NCBI GenBank assembly: GCA_021029095.1
Contig: JAJOHG010000003.1
Coordinates: 310,001-374,000 of the forward strand
DNA length: 64,000 bases
Origin: Phellopilus nigrolimitatus
Lineage: Eukaryota; Basidiomycota; Agaricomycetes; Hymenochaetales; Hymenochaetaceae
Reading direction: 5' to 3'
Shown: piece by piece, positions 37,351 to 50,400 of the stretch
How the letters are laid out: every line of letters starts with the position of its first letter
How positions within the stretch are numbered: position 1 is the stretch's first letter
The notes under the pieces: model-generated
What the model was told of the DNA's origin: nothing
The model's input: the letters and a program-made list of their open reading frames with translations, nothing else
Database searches by the model: none
Program-made: the position numbers and the translations under genes

Positions 37351-39897
37351 TTATATGTCCGAATGCTCAACATTGTCTTTCTGCATTCCTCCAACCCAAA
37401 AGATGCGCCAATCCTCAAGATCCTTCCTACACCACGCGTAGAATCCGCTTTCGGCAGCCTTCTTATCCGGTTGCACAGTGCTTGCCGTGCTATACGACAT
37501 GAACGAGTCGGCGCGGGACAAATAGCGATGGGATTTATCCCATTGGCCGCCGCGACACAAAAAGCCAATATCACCTCCAACGTCCATTTGCGCCCGAACA
37601 GGCTCCTCACCTCGCGCCTTGCCTTTTCCCTTGGAGAATACGGACAGCGGCAGTTCTTGCACCTCCACGCCAAAATCGCCGAAACCTATTACTTGGAGAA
37701 AATCGGGCTCGTCCGGAGGCGAACACACGCGATGGCAGACTTGGTTTGGCGGATTATGCCATGTTAAAACGCTCAACGGAGGACAGCTGAATAAAGGTGT
37801 GGGTATGGGATGTGGGATTACGTGTGTCTGTTTTCCCCTTGTCAGAAAATACACGGGCTTGTTTTTCACTTGATTAAGCGAGACCACCGGTAGCTGCTCG
37901 AAAGTGGGGGGTAGCCAATACCCCTTGTGTTCGCGAACGAATGATCTCCGCGGTGAGTTCCCCACAGGTGAGTATAGATCTCTGGGGCTGTCGTCGTAAA
38001 GCTCGACTTCGCCAACACATGAGTCCGCTAGACGAATCAGCCCAGCCTTTTTGTCGAAGACCACAAAAAGAGACAGTTGAGCGCCATAGTCCGGAGTTAG
38101 TGACGTCGCCCTTTCCGGAGTTAGTGACGTCGCCCTTTCACGAGTAACGTCGAGAGATGGCCTGAATGAGAATCGCCGACTAGGGCTTTCGTCGATCGAT
38201 CGCTGCGAAGAACTAGATGGACTTCGCACAACCGTCTCTTGTGCACGCTGATGGACAAAACTCAAGCTCCGCGGTTGTAAAGGTGTGTAAAATTCCTAGA
38301 ACCTAAATTAGATTCAACAACGGCAAGTAATCAATTGAAATACAAGCCTTGACAAAACGAAAGGCACGTTCGCCTTTCGGGGTCTCATACAACAAGATAC
38401 TGGACTTGCATGCCACGGCCAAAACAGAAGAGCCCCGAATACCATCTATCTCGTTTCTTCTTAACTCGAAAAATAGCACGTTCGAGTTCAGTAGCCGCGA
38501 GCCCGCCGATGCCAATGGAATATAATCAGTCGCCCAACGCAAAGGCAATTCATCAACCATGTCCCATGTCGACTCTGAAGACGATGTGGATACTTCCCGA
38601 TTGAGCGCGACACTCGAACGCTTTGTGGACGGTGAGGGATAGGAGCAATTGGGTTCTCCTCCATTCTGTGCATCTGATATGAGCAGTTTGAGCTTGACCA
38701 TACTAGAATTGTGCTTGTGCTTTTTGACCGTTGCCTGCTGAGGACTCCAATTAGATGGTCGGCGTAGGTCGACTGGTTTGGTGTCCTAGATATGTGATGA
38801 ATGTCATCACGTACTTGAGTTTTTTATGTCAACAGCACTTTAAGAGAAACAGACCTTCTGAGTAACAGCCCAACGAGCCAAACTGGTAAGGCTCGATAAA
38901 CTATACATTCGGATAGAGCGTATGACATCGCGCTCTTTGGAATTGAGCGAGTCAACCTCAGAGCCAATCAAGGCAAGGACAACACCATGAGGCGTTGCGT
39001 CGCCAGTGTCCTGAAATTCCAATAGTTCAAGCTGATAGACGCTGCAGACACTGATAAACACCTCATCGGAATATGATCCGTGATACATGACGCACCCTTC
39101 TCCTTCCCATATAACTCGGGCTTGCGCATCAGCTGGACTTGATGTTTCCGGGTCACCGCTTGGAAACATGTCCAGGACTGAGAGACCATTGTCATGTCCT
39201 ATAAGTAACAATCGATTGCCCATAAGGGGTAGAAGAGCATTTATAGGCCACGCTGCGTGAGGTAGAAACCTCGACCCAAAGTTATGGAGTTTCAGATGCG
39301 CAGGATGAAGAAATTCGCCTATAGCAGGGATGGGTGTCTCTGGCTCTGGCTCTGGCTCTAGCTCACTCGGAAAATATGAAGGAGGTTCGAAAGTGGGGAT
39401 TTGAACAGTATTTCCTGACCAATGTGAGTGGGTGGACGACGCAGATGGTATTCGAGTGTTTGAATTGTATGGATGTATGGAAGGAGCAGGTTGCTCTTGT
39501 GAATTGCTTCCTGCAACTTCATAAGACTAAAGCGCAAGTGCAGATAAGCATCTCGTAAAGAATATCGACTATCGTCGCATACATCATCTCCCCAACCACG
39601 CTCACGTCGCCGTGCGCGTTCTTCCGGAGTAATGTCGAGGTAACGCTCTGCAGCTCTGTGAATATGGGCTAAGGAAACCAAGATTCATCCGACCACAACA
39701 AAACAATCTCACCGTTTTTCCACCCAACCTTTCCATCTCCCGAATCTAAATGCGGTCAGACTTGTCGGGTGGGGACTTCAAACGAGTTTGAGGACTTGCC
39801 TTGAATTTGGACCTTTCTGAGCTGCGAGGTCTTCGTAAGTTGGAAGACCGTCCCCACCTACGTCGTCTTGTTCGGGCTGAACAAGATAGTCGGACAT
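37351..39897 (-). CDS. Conserved basidiomycete protein, CNH/beta-propeller-like
   Basis: Function unknown. The start MSDYLVQPEQDDVGGDGLPT continues with YEDLAAQKGPNS, then RFGRWKGWVEKR and AAERYLDITPEERARRR, assembled from exons 39800-39897, 39745 down to 39713 (33 bases) and one starting at 39655. The second intron boundary is GC..AG. The middle and end have beta-rich segments such as RLLLIGHDNGLSVLDMF, VFISVCSVYQLELLEF, SVLAVACKSSILLYETP and LSLFVVFDKKAGLIRLAD, which resemble the citron-homology (CNH) or a similar beta-propeller. A 24-base exact tandem duplication adds ERATSLTP twice. The exon structure between about 39330 and 39590 is uncertain because two frames stay open there. The protein ends ILWVGGMQ-like then VEHSDI. 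Confidence 0.75.
38091..38138. repeat. Exact in-frame tandem duplication, 2 x 24 bases
   Basis: Two identical adjacent 24-base copies inside the CNH-like coding region. In frame, each encodes eight residues (ERATSLTP), so the duplication leaves the frame intact and lengthens a disordered Ser/Thr/Arg segment. Confidence 0.95.
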
Positions 39898-40376
39898 GAC
39901 AGTCGTCGCTGCGAGGTCGTAATGCAGCTCTCGAAGGATGGCGGCAACAAGGAAGTACTTAATGAGACGAGGCTATCCTGTGCCGGTATGCGTCGTGACT
40001 GACGCTCGTGACGGGTGGCGCTGATTACACTGTGTATTCTGAATCTTTGTTCTTGCGCGTATTCGCTTTCACGTATACGACCATCAACAGTGTCAATCTG
40101 TCGGTTTTTATGGCGTTCGCGGCGCGATATACGCGTTATGCTGCTTTGCTGCAGCGTGGGCGTCACACACGATGACGAGACCGCATGCTACCCAGCTGTT
40201 AGAAGAGGTCTGCCGACGTTTGCCGATGTGTCCGTGGGAATATAGAACGCAGCCATACCACATCGAGTGGGACAAACGTATGTCGGCCAACTTCACCCGC
40301 TCGCGGGCTCTCCCGCCGCCTTTGTGGTCGTCCTCAACCTCTACGCTGTCTACTCTGCTCACGTTTACTTCATGAT
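39898..40376. other. Divergent intergenic region, CNH-like / Kelch-TM genes
   Basis: About 480 bases between two diverging start codons, holding both promoters and leaders. Short open frames have no recognised domain. Confidence 0.55.
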
Positions 40377-43300
40377 ATGGCTTCGCGTCTCAGTCAACGG
40401 ATCTCTCGGATACTTACTCTCTCCTCTTTCTTCTCACTTGTCCTCACCGTAGCACCGTCTACAAATACCCCCGTTCCACCTCTTCAATGGATTGAACTCA
40501 CCGATTTGCTTTCTGGCTCTTCCCCCCCTGGTCTCAAATATGCCTCGATTGGTTACGATAGTACTTCTCAGACTCTCATCATCTTTGGTGGCGAGTCCAA
40601 CGGGTTTCCCCTTCAGCAAACTTACCTGTTTGTTCAATCAAGTCTACTCTACGTCACGTCACTCTCACACCCGACACAGGCTTAACGTCTCTTCGCTCAC
40701 TTGGTCCTCTCCTAATCCACCAGTAGCTCAAGCCAGCGTCAAGCCTCCAGCTAGGAGTGCAGCCATAAGCGGGGGTGATTTCGCAGCGAGCAAGTGTGTC
40801 ATTTCGTCCATTATTATGCACATCTTGATGTGCCTCTAATCTAACCATGTTAATGATAGTCGCCACGGCCATCTTGTTATCGGTGGAAAAGGCCTTGGTG
40901 GAACTGCACTCTCGGATGCATGGGTGCGTGACGTTCTAGTCCTTCGGCCCTATTTTCATTGAAATGCTTCCGCAGGAATATGATTATGTTAATCAATTCT
41001 GGACCGAACTTACGATATCTCCTGGAGGGCCTGGTGCACGTTATAGTGCGTCTGGCGGCATAGACGCCACATCGTCTCCTGTGTCAGATGTGACTGTACC
41101 CGGACCCAATAACACCTTTTATCTTGCTGGGGGCTATGATGGCCAGACTGTTTCGCCGCTTTCTGACGTGTGGAAGTTCGAAGTCGCTGGTGTTCTGTCT
41201 CCAAATTTGGCTGCCAATAATACATTCGGGAGCTGGACGAAAATAGACTTCCCAGACGACTTACCCACCAGGGTTCGACAGGGTGGCACAGTCATGCCGT
41301 CTGCGAGGGTCATAGCAGCTGATGGATGCAATTCAACCGAGTCGAGTGACAATCTCTGTGCACAGCAGGACTCACATGTATTGAATATAAATACATCGAC
41401 TGATATATCACCTGGCGGCTGTCCAGCTCCCAGAGTAGGACCAGGTTCGTGGTTACTTTACGCGATTTATGTTGACTTTTAGCTGATTTGAAGTTTAGTT
41501 ATGGTACCCAATTACAACGCGTTTTCCGAGAGCTTCGCCTCACAAGTGTTCATGTTGCTTGGGACATTTAACAGTACATTGTGGGATGATGGAAATGGGT
41601 TAAGTCAAGGAGAAGTTGTGCGTCTTTTATTTGACTCCTGAGAGGTTACTACTTATAATTACTGAAGGATGTACTCGATATTGAAACGGGCACTTGGTCT
41701 CGAGTCCTTCCATCTGGAGACCCTGCTGCTAATCCCCCGAAGTTCCCCGTACCCCGCGAAGGAGCAGTCGGAATATCGTCAGCTCATTCTCTTGTTGGTG
41801 CCAATCCATCTGTTGGGGCAGATATCATCGTTTTCGGAGGTCAAGATTCGTCTGGAAACTACTTGAACGATGTATGGCTTCTCAGAACGTACTCAGCTTC
41901 ACTCACGACAACAAATGCGTCCTGGTCGGGCTCCGGAGATGGAACCCTGGATACTGGTGTCAATGCCGCGGGAGCAGGTGTGACCATCCAGTATTTGTCA
42001 TCGTGTGCAAGCGCAAAATCTAGCGGCGCGACGGCGACAGCGACAAGCCCAACTTCCCCTACCTCCACGTCTTCGCCGCCGGGAAGCACCGAGTCGGCAA
42101 CCCTTCGTCCATTCAATACTCACGTCAGCCATAAGGTTCTTTCCCCCGTGTCCGTTGCTCTCCTTCTAGCGGCTCTCGTGTCTTATCGCTTGTCGTTGTC
42201 TTCGACGATCGCGGAAGTGCCTTCTAGCCATCATAGCGGATTTGTTTGGATTGCAGGTTTATTAGCCTTGGCAGCAGTATGCCACGGGAGTGGCCGGTGT
42301 GGTTATAGCTTTTACGTCCATCTCCTTAACATCGGATAATTCTTTGCGAAGGAGGTCGGCATCGTCGAGCCTTTTCCTGAAGACGAGTCACGGAAAGGCT
42401 GCTCTGGCTTTTCTCATTGCCTTATACGGTTTGCTACCGCTTTTCTTCGGATTGTCTTATCTCCTGCGGGGAGGCGGAGCCAAGGTGGTTAAAACAGAGC
42501 TCGAGCACCCCGAAGAGGTAGCGCGAAAGGAATCCACCGAAACAGGGTTTACTGCTCTTTCGAACAATAACAGAGAGAAGGCTGGAAGCAGACACCGCGC
42601 AGCGAACTCTTCGCCGGATGTGACAACGCAGTCAATACCTCTGGAATCACCTGTGAGCGGTTCTCGATCTAGAGCTCGTTCGCTCCTCAGCGGGCATCTC
42701 TGGTCGAGCTATCGTTCAAAAGAGCGGCCTGGCCGCCCATCGTACGAAAGCGCAGGACACGAATCCGAAGGTAGTAGCGCGGGGCCATCGCGTAGTTTCG
42801 AGGTTCTTAACAGAGGAGGCCGTGCGCGCAGGCTCAGTGCAAACGGGTTGAATGGTTACTCGAGTGAAACAGGCCACGCTCAGCAACCTGGCTTGCGTAA
42901 CATCAACGATCTTAATTGGCTTGACAGGCGACAGAACGTTGCTGCATTTGTAAGTTTCTCTTGTGCTTGCTAGACCCAGAAACTAATGTCTTTCACAGGG
43001 TGAACTAGACTACGCTCTCACCCAAATAAATCACACTCAAAGCCCCACACCTGTTGGAGATGCTCGAAGTACGGGACCTCTATTTCTATCAAATCCAAGC
43101 CCAGAGTTCCGGCCGCTTCTTCCGTCAAAGACCCTTTCACTGTTACATGTCCTCCTCCATGCAGCCATTCTTGGTATATGCGTGGTAGTGCTCGTGCAAC
43201 TCTGGCAACGTGCGCCGAAAGCCACATTCGCCGTATTTCTTATATGGACAGTCGCATTCTATTGTGTTCTTTACCTTCTCGCATGGCGAGAAATGCCAAA

Positions 43301-43649
43301 AGCGTCGATTCCTACCCTGCTCTTTTCCAGTCTCACGTTTCATGGCGGTTTGGCGCAAGGAGATCCCCATTCATCGCGTCGTCTATCAACCGTCGCTTCT
43401 GAGCAGTACGCGTTTCCTAGTGAGTCTCGTAGCCCCTATACCTTCCACCAGCCTCTCTTTCGTCGCGCACTGTCCGCACATGAAGACGAACGTTTGTCCT
43501 CGAGTGGCCACGGAGGACAGCGTCCCGATGATGAGGATGATGAAGAGGATGAGACACAACAGAGGAGGATAGAGCAGGAAATGGATCGTCGCGATGTGTC
43601 GATCGTTACTGTACCTAAGCGGAAGCTCTGGATAACCAATCCTTCGTAA
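40377..43649 (+). CDS. Kelch-propeller protein with multiple C-terminal membrane spans
   Basis: Predicted extracellular or luminal Kelch beta-propeller attached to a multi-pass membrane domain. An N-terminal hydrophobic signal (ILTLSSFFSLVLTVAPST) precedes Kelch blades: YDSTSQTLIIFGGESNG, GHLVIGGKGLGGTALSDAWEY, NNTFYLAGGYDGQTVSPLSD, FMLLGTFNSTLWDDG and DIIVFGGQDSSGNYLNDVW. Sequons and a Ser/Thr/Pro stalk follow. About five hydrophobic spans come next (VSVALLLAALVSYRLS, ATGVAGVVIAFTSISL, AALAFLIALYGLLPLFFGL, VLLHAAILGICVVVLVQLW, FAVFLIWTVAFYCVLYLLAW) with a long disordered loop after the third. An intron from 42217, in phase, links STIAE to the second span. The acidic, Arg-rich tail ends KRKLWITNPS. 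No named orthologue is recognised. Confidence 0.82.
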
Positions 43650-44114
43650 TCCTTACATTTGTCAATATCCTGGAGTCGCTCCCTTAGTTCGTCATTTTGT
43701 ATCATCATTTAGTAGTAGTAGTATTCCCTAACGCACATTGTTTGCAATCGTCATCGTAGTTACATACCAGCGGACTAACTAGCTGTTTTACTTACTGCCT
43801 TTCATTTGTCACTTTATCCTTCCGATCTTCAGTGTTGTTTATCGTACTTTCAATAAATACGGCCACTTACGCTGGTGATGGACATAGCAGCTAAAAGCAT
43901 TATGATTGTTGAAGATGCAAAACTGGCAAGATGCCGTATATTTGTAACAAGATATATGATAAGAGGTATAGAGTGATGCGTCAGAAGGGAGACATACGAG
44001 ATCGAATAAATGTCCAATTAGAGGTTAAATAACGCCAAAAGATAGAAGAGCACCAGGGGAATGATGAATAAGCAAAGACAAGAAACGTGAGTAAGGAAAG
44101 ACATGGAAAGACAT
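43650..44114. other. Convergent intergenic region
   Basis: About 465 bases between converging 3' ends, expected to hold two 3' untranslated regions. A short agt trinucleotide run lies near 43711-43722. No gene was seen. Confidence 0.55.
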
Positions 44115-47100
44115 TTACACTTGTCCTTCAACAGCAACATCATGTCTCCACCTGTCAACCGAACTGAACTTATTAGGTTCTTGCATCTGCAGTGGAGGTT
44201 GAGGCTGAGGCTGGGTGGAGAACGGTACAGGCGGCGGCATCATGAGCATCATCGATGGCGGAGGGGCGAATGCCATGGAATTCGCCATCTGTACCTGGAA
44301 AAGCTGCTGCTGCTGTACTTGGGCGAACATCTGGAACTGCGACTTCCGCACCTGTCCCGGGTGCATGCTCAAAGGACGATCGTCATCGTCGGCATTTCTC
44401 CCCTCTAGTGAAAGACTGGAGAGTCTGGACAACTGTGAGGCCCCAGCCGGGAGTTGCGAAGCTCTAATACCAAGGGGTACGTTATCTTCGTCCTCATCCT
44501 CGACATTTCTTGAAAGCGGGTCAGGGCGGGGTGAGGCGAGGTTGTCGAAGTCGATCGCAGGAATGCTAAGCCTCGACTTGTCTAGGAGCGTCGATAACGG
44601 TCTGTCCTCGTCCGAGTCATCGGGACCAGCCCTGGGAACCGCCAGCTTCTGCGATGCCCGTTGAAGAGTCACAGACAAGGGTACATCCTCATCGCTGTCG
44701 TCTGCAGGGGCGGCTAAGTGCTTGGGTGGAATCCCAAGTCCAACTCCAGATACCCGGACAGGTTTCTTTTCATCATCAGAAACCCACTTATCCGCAGCTT
44801 CATCGAGTGGGGAAAAGCTAGCTGATGGCCTCGGAGCTGCCTCACTGGCACTACTTTCAAAGTCCGAGTCATCGTCACCAGGCACAGGTACTATGCGTCT
44901 TCTTGAAGTGACCGTCGGGATATTGGGTAGAGATAAAGAGGTAGAAGTAACCATTTGCTGAGGAGAGATAGAAGTATTCGGTGAGACAGGTGAAGGAGAA
45001 AGCTCGATACTTCTGTCTTGCTTAGTCTCGAGTTCCTTACCCTTGCCCCTGCTTTTTCTCTTCTTTTTCTTCATCATTTTCGCCTCTTGCTCTTCCTCCT
45101 GCCTCTTGCTCTCTTCCGCGTAGACCTCTTCCTGGGCTTCTATCTTCTTTAACTTTTCCATCTCCCTTTCCCACAGGGTATCAACACCAAAAACGGATCT
45201 TGTATTTAGCGTTCTAGAGTTGCGAACCCCAAGCTGACCAGCATCGTCAATTGTCAGCAAAGGTTGGCCCGAGCGTGAGTTACGCTTGCTAAGACTCGTA
45301 TCTGTAGGTGACAAATTCATGGGGTTTCCGGATAATCTCCGTTGAAGAGAAGCGGGGTCAATGAAAGTGCTCGATCTCTTATTTGCACCTCTGTCCATCA
45401 TAGACGGCCGCTCGTCTCCTCTGAAGACTCTGTTTGGGCTATTTAGTGAGAACATTATGTTAAATCAATTATCGGCAATCACCTTTGCTTTCCGCGCATC
45501 TCCGCCTTTCTGGCCTCGAGATCATCGATCAGACTTCGTCCGAATAGTTTGCCAGGAGGCCGAGACGCCTTTGCCTCTTCGGTGGGCAAGGGAGGGGCGA
45601 GTGCAGGGACTGGTTTCTCTGGTTCATCCGGGAATTCTAACTTCACCTGCTCACCCTCCTTCGCAGCCCGCTGAAGATCTCCGTCAATATCGTTATAGGT
45701 TACGTCCCTCTGGCCGTCTACCATCAGATTATTGCGGAAGAGAAGCTGAGAGGTAGAAAGACTGAGACGGGGATTTGGTGTAAAAGAATTGGATGCAACA
45801 GGAACATTTTCAGCCGGTGATAGCCCCAGCATGGACATGCGCGACGCGCGAGCACCTGGAGGTAACGGTCTTCCATCTGTGGAGTCTAAGAATCCCTCGC
45901 GAGTAGGCTTAGAAGTAGGGGCCGCGGAAGTATTTTGCAGAGGGCTAGGCATGACGAGAACTTTGGGCCGCATTAGGTCTAGACGAGAATAACGCCTTTC
46001 GCGGGCTGCGTACTCCTGCTCCCCATAAGCAGATTGGTAGTCATCATCAAGCATGTCGCGAGTGCCGAAAGATGCAGTAGACAGGCGTCTTTCGCGCGCA
46101 GTTTTGACGTTCAAGGCGGAAGCTCTCGATGGCGCACGAGGAGCAAGATAATTCTCCTTCTCGTCATCGTAAGCCAGTTGAGGTCCTGCAGAGAGTCTGG
46201 TTGCATTCGACAACGTTCGCGAATGGGCAACAGACTTTGGATCGAACCGCGACGCCCGCGATGCAGGTGGTGGCGGAACAGTAAAAATATTTGATTCGTC
46301 GGGAGGCCCCTGTCCTTCTAATAACGCATTCACACGAGCGTTACTAGGTCCGTCCGCATCACTAGGTTCGACAAATGGTGGGGAAGAAGGGAATGGTACT
46401 GTGTCCCGTTTGTCCCCGAATGATGACGATAGAGAGTGCAGCGGAGGACGGACGGGCAAATTCTCGATTAATGGATGAGATGAGAATCTTTGCCGTCCCA
46501 TAGGTTTCTCGAGAACACCGGCCTCAGCAAAGTCAGTAGGACTGGAGAAGGTGTTGCGTCTGCCATTCGGATTCGCGTCTAGGAAAGCGCCGCCCTCACC
46601 AAATTCCGCTAGCGGCATACTCATGGTACGAGAGTGAGCCATTGGTCCAGCTTCGGACCTCGCGCCAATTCCACTCATTGATGCTCGGCGATTGTTAGGA
46701 GGCAACTCCGACTTGGCCTTTCCCTTAGCACCCTTTGAAGGCTTGTTGGCCTTCTCCTTATTGATGAGCGAGTCGAGCCCCCACGAAGCAAGGTCCACTT
46801 CCAATTCCTCCTCAGGTTCCTCTTCCTCGTCTCCTCCGAATGGATTGTGCAGCATGTCTATGGATGCCTTTGACCTCCTTGTCATCTCCTTGTCGACTTC
46901 AGTTGGCACTCCAGTATCGCTAGGTAAGGCGACGCCTAAGAAATCGGGGCGTGGACCCGCCTCCTTTGCAGCGTGGATATTTCCATTAGCTCTACGCAGA
47001 TGCGCGAATATAGCGCTGTCGTATGCAGACTTTCGTGGCGCATCTCGATCTTCCGGGTCATTGTCGTACTCTGTAGGTCAGATAATCTAGGCATCAGAGA

Positions 47101-47174
47101 AACACAGATAGCTGGTGAGGCGTATACGTACCCAGTAACGCTGCTGCAAGTTGCAAGCGAGAGAAAGATGCCAT
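44115..47174 (-). CDS. Large disordered conserved fungal protein
   Basis: Not assigned a function. Four or so exons read in frame. MASFSRLQLAAALLE splices to YDNDPEDRDAPRKSAYDSAI and FAHLRRANGNIHAAKEAGPR, then PDFLGVALPSDTGVPTEVDK, and the main body. The N-terminus looks structured and conserved. DLASWGLDSLI sits in an acidic context and could be a short binding motif. The rest is long, polar and Ser/Pro/Arg-rich. A late intron joins RKAEMRGKQ to SPNRVFRGDERPS. A charged coiled segment (EREMEKLKKIEAQEEVYAEE) precedes a Lys-rich KKKKRKSRGKGKE. A Gln/Met/Pro-rich stretch follows, and the protein ends VDRWRHDVAVEGQV. It is probably a scaffold-like protein of unknown location. Confidence 0.78.
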
Positions 47175-47484
47175 TATTGATGCGAACTTCGAGATCGCGT
47201 GCGCTAGCAATAGGCAGACAGAGTAGGAGCGTTGAGAAAGAAAAGAGTGTGCAGGGACATTAACAGGCTAAGCAAGATGCAACGTATAAAGTGCCCAGCG
47301 TGGCGGCTTGGGATAGACTGTGCACACGTGCACAGCCCCAATAATAAACGGAGGTTCGCAAATCACAACCAGTATCCAAACACACTGATCTTACTCCGTA
47401 ATGTCATACATGCAGTCAAGCAAAGATTGATTATATAAACTACTCCGGATCTCCAGACTGTAAGACAGGTAGGGGGATCGCAAT
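47175..47484. other. Intergenic, disordered-protein promoter / Hsp90 3' flank
   Basis: About 310 bases between two minus-strand genes. It contains the promoter of the disordered protein and the 3' flank of the ER Hsp90 gene. No further feature was recognised. Confidence 0.5.
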
Positions 47485-50400
47485 TCAGAGCTCGTCATGC
47501 ATTGCTTGTGGTTCATCCTCCAGCACTTCCTCCAATTCGATTTGTAAATGATCCTTCAAATCATCAGGCAGTACAAATTGCGGTATGCCATTCCCATTGG
47601 CGCCGGATGCAGCTGCAGGTTCGGTCGGTCGATTGTCGAACTCGGGTTCATCGGTTTCAAAGAGTTCGTGATCAACAGGCGGCGCAGGTTTGACAATAGC
47701 CTCTGCTTTTGCGGATTCGGACACTCCCAAAGAACGTCGCAGAACCCGATCCACGCGCGCGAAAAATCTGCAAGATGTAAAATCAAAATCGACGCAGGAA
47801 TTGAGTATAATGGTGAAAGACGTACTCGTCGGAGTCGGGGACATCAAAACCAGAGCGTACCAAAGCACCGTCGATCAGGATCGTCGCGACTTCGGTTAGT
47901 TCAGCTTCCGCTTCGAAGTCTTTCTCTTCATCCTCGCCAGGGAGGAGCTCGACACGGCGAAGTAAGCCTTCAATAAGAGGAGACTTCGGATTGACCTCTA
48001 AGAGCTTCTGCTTTTTTGCATACTCCTGCATGAAGTCTTTGCCATGATTTTGCCTCTTATTCGCAGCATCTTGACAATAAGTGAAGTGTTAGCCAGTGAA
48101 TTACGAATTAGGAAGTCGAGAAAACTCACTCATGAGTTTCTGCACGTTTGCAGTCATACCGAACTCATCAGCGACAATAGCACATGGACTTGTCACGAGT
48201 CTGTTTGAAATAACAACTGAAACAACGGTCAGTATGTTTGCAATTCACATTCCGCGCTAAGAAACGGCGCACCGTCCCGGACTATATTTCCAGCCTGAGC
48301 CTTTAGCCATTTCAAAAGAGGCTCGAACTTCTCAGCAAGTTCCTTCTGGCTTTCTTTTTCCTCTTCGGGGTCGAGATCTTGAAAGACAATGGAGAAAATA
48401 TTCTTGAACATGATGACAAACCCATACCTTCGTCACCAAACTTCAAGCCAGCTTTTGCAACATCCTGAAAAGGTATTTTTCTAGGCATGATCCGTCAAGT
48501 GAAACAGTAGAATTCAACTGCAAATTCTACATACTTCCATCTTTGAAGATTCTGGAAAAGGACTTCGTCCAAGGGCTCATTCAGTAAAAGGACTTCATAA
48601 CCCTGAGTCCAAGTAGTCAGCAAGACTTTCCCGACAAATGCACATTTACTCACTCTAGCTTCGAGCTTTTCGGCGAAGACGCTCTTTTTCAAAACGTCGA
48701 TGGGCTTGCCGACATCAGCAAGGTAAAAGATTTGCTTTTGCCCCTTTTTGCGGTTCTCGAGGTACTAAGGTATTCATGTTCAGTACCTTCTCATATGCAT
48801 CTAACGACAGTTTCTCACGTTGTCCAAGGACGTCGCGTTCCTTTGAGTCGTACTGAACCTCGCGAGGGCGGTCAACTTGTCTCTGCTCGGTGCGCTCTCG
48901 ATTGCGCCAAGCTTGATTACGGAGCCATAGACTTCCTGGATCTTAGCGAACTTCTCTGGATCCTCTTTCGCAAGCTTGGTCAGGAGCTGGATTAGCCGTT
49001 TAACGATGATCTGCTTGATTTGTCTGAGAAATTTCGTCTGCTGCAAGGTCTCGCGAGAGACGTTCAGCGGAAGATCATCCGCTGCATAATTTATGATAAA
49101 TGAGAATCAGATAAGAGACGTGGTTTTATCAATGTGCACAAACCGTCTACGATGACCTTGACCCAGCTAGCCCACTTTGGCAAAGGCTCTTCGTTCCCAA
49201 GATCGTTCGTGATAAAGACGTGTTTTACCATCAAACGTATGTCCTTCGTCACTGTGAGAGCTTCTGTCCAGAATTTGTCATCGCTATATTGTAAAACGGA
49301 TAAGTCGGATGTCCTTACGGAACATGAAGAACGTAGCAGCTTACAGACGCGAAGGAAGGAAAATGATTGCTTTAAAAGATACACCAGAGCCAATGTCACC
49401 TGAGAAGTGTTGCCAAGCAAGAGGTTGTGAGAAGTCACGGAAAGTCGCCTGGTAAAAGAGCGAGTATTCTTCGTCTGTGACATCCTTCGGATCCCTAAGC
49501 ACTTGGTTTCAATACACTCTACAGGAGCACAGCAGAAGGTCTCAAATTCACCTGAGCCAGACGGGCAGCATCGGGTTCAGATGCATCCATTCATCGACGG
49601 TCACCTTTTTCGTCTTCACTTCTTTCTCTACCTCAGGCTCGTCATCGGCGACCTCTTCGATAACAGCCTCATCCTCATCAGCGTCGCTGACTTTGTTCTC
49701 CGAGGGCGAGACGTCGCCCTTAGTCGACGTTTCATCATCCTCAACGGGCACTTCATCCTCATACTGATGGAACAGATAGATGGGGAAGGCGCTGGAAAAT
49801 GCGGAATGTTTGTTACTGAAGCATTGCAAAATTTAAGTCGTCAGAAAATCTGCTCCGATTGGTGCATAAAGACTATAACTCACACAAGCTCCTGGAGTCT
49901 ATGTGTATCCAAAAATTCGTATGCATCCTCATTTAGAACCAGTGTGATCTCCGTCCCTCGTCCCAGCGTGTTTCCACGCGGGTCGGGGTAAACCTCGAAC
50001 GCGCTCTCATCCGATGATGAGCTGAAGACATGTTGAGTAGGATTGATATTCTGCGATGTTCTTGGTGCCAGACTCGCTACGTAGACACGGTCTGCCACAA
50101 GGAAAGAAGAATAAAAGCCCAAACCAAAAGCGCCGATGAGATTCCCTGTGTTTGTTCCGTCGGTGCCTTCAGCCTTCTGCAAAAATTCAGTCGTGCCAGG
50201 ATTTTGCAAGAGTGCCCTTGAGAGAGTTGAAAAAAATACGTTCAATAAAGCTGGGAATTGATGATCAATGTGTAAAAGCAATCATACCAGGTTAGCAGTC
50301 AATTCCTCAGGAGTCATTCCAATGCCAGTATCTGATAAGATTACATAAATTTCCAGTCAGCTCAGAAGTGGCAAGGATAATACAGGCAACGGGATCTCGT

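Noticed and set aside
38091..38138. TGACGTC sites as CRE-like regulatory elements
   Set aside because: They lie inside a coding exon and are explained by the codons of the duplicated Ser/Thr segment.
42217..42290. Possible frameshift splitting the Kelch-membrane gene in two
   Set aside because: An in-phase intron starting at 42217 and ending at one of two adjacent CAGs joins both parts without any shift.
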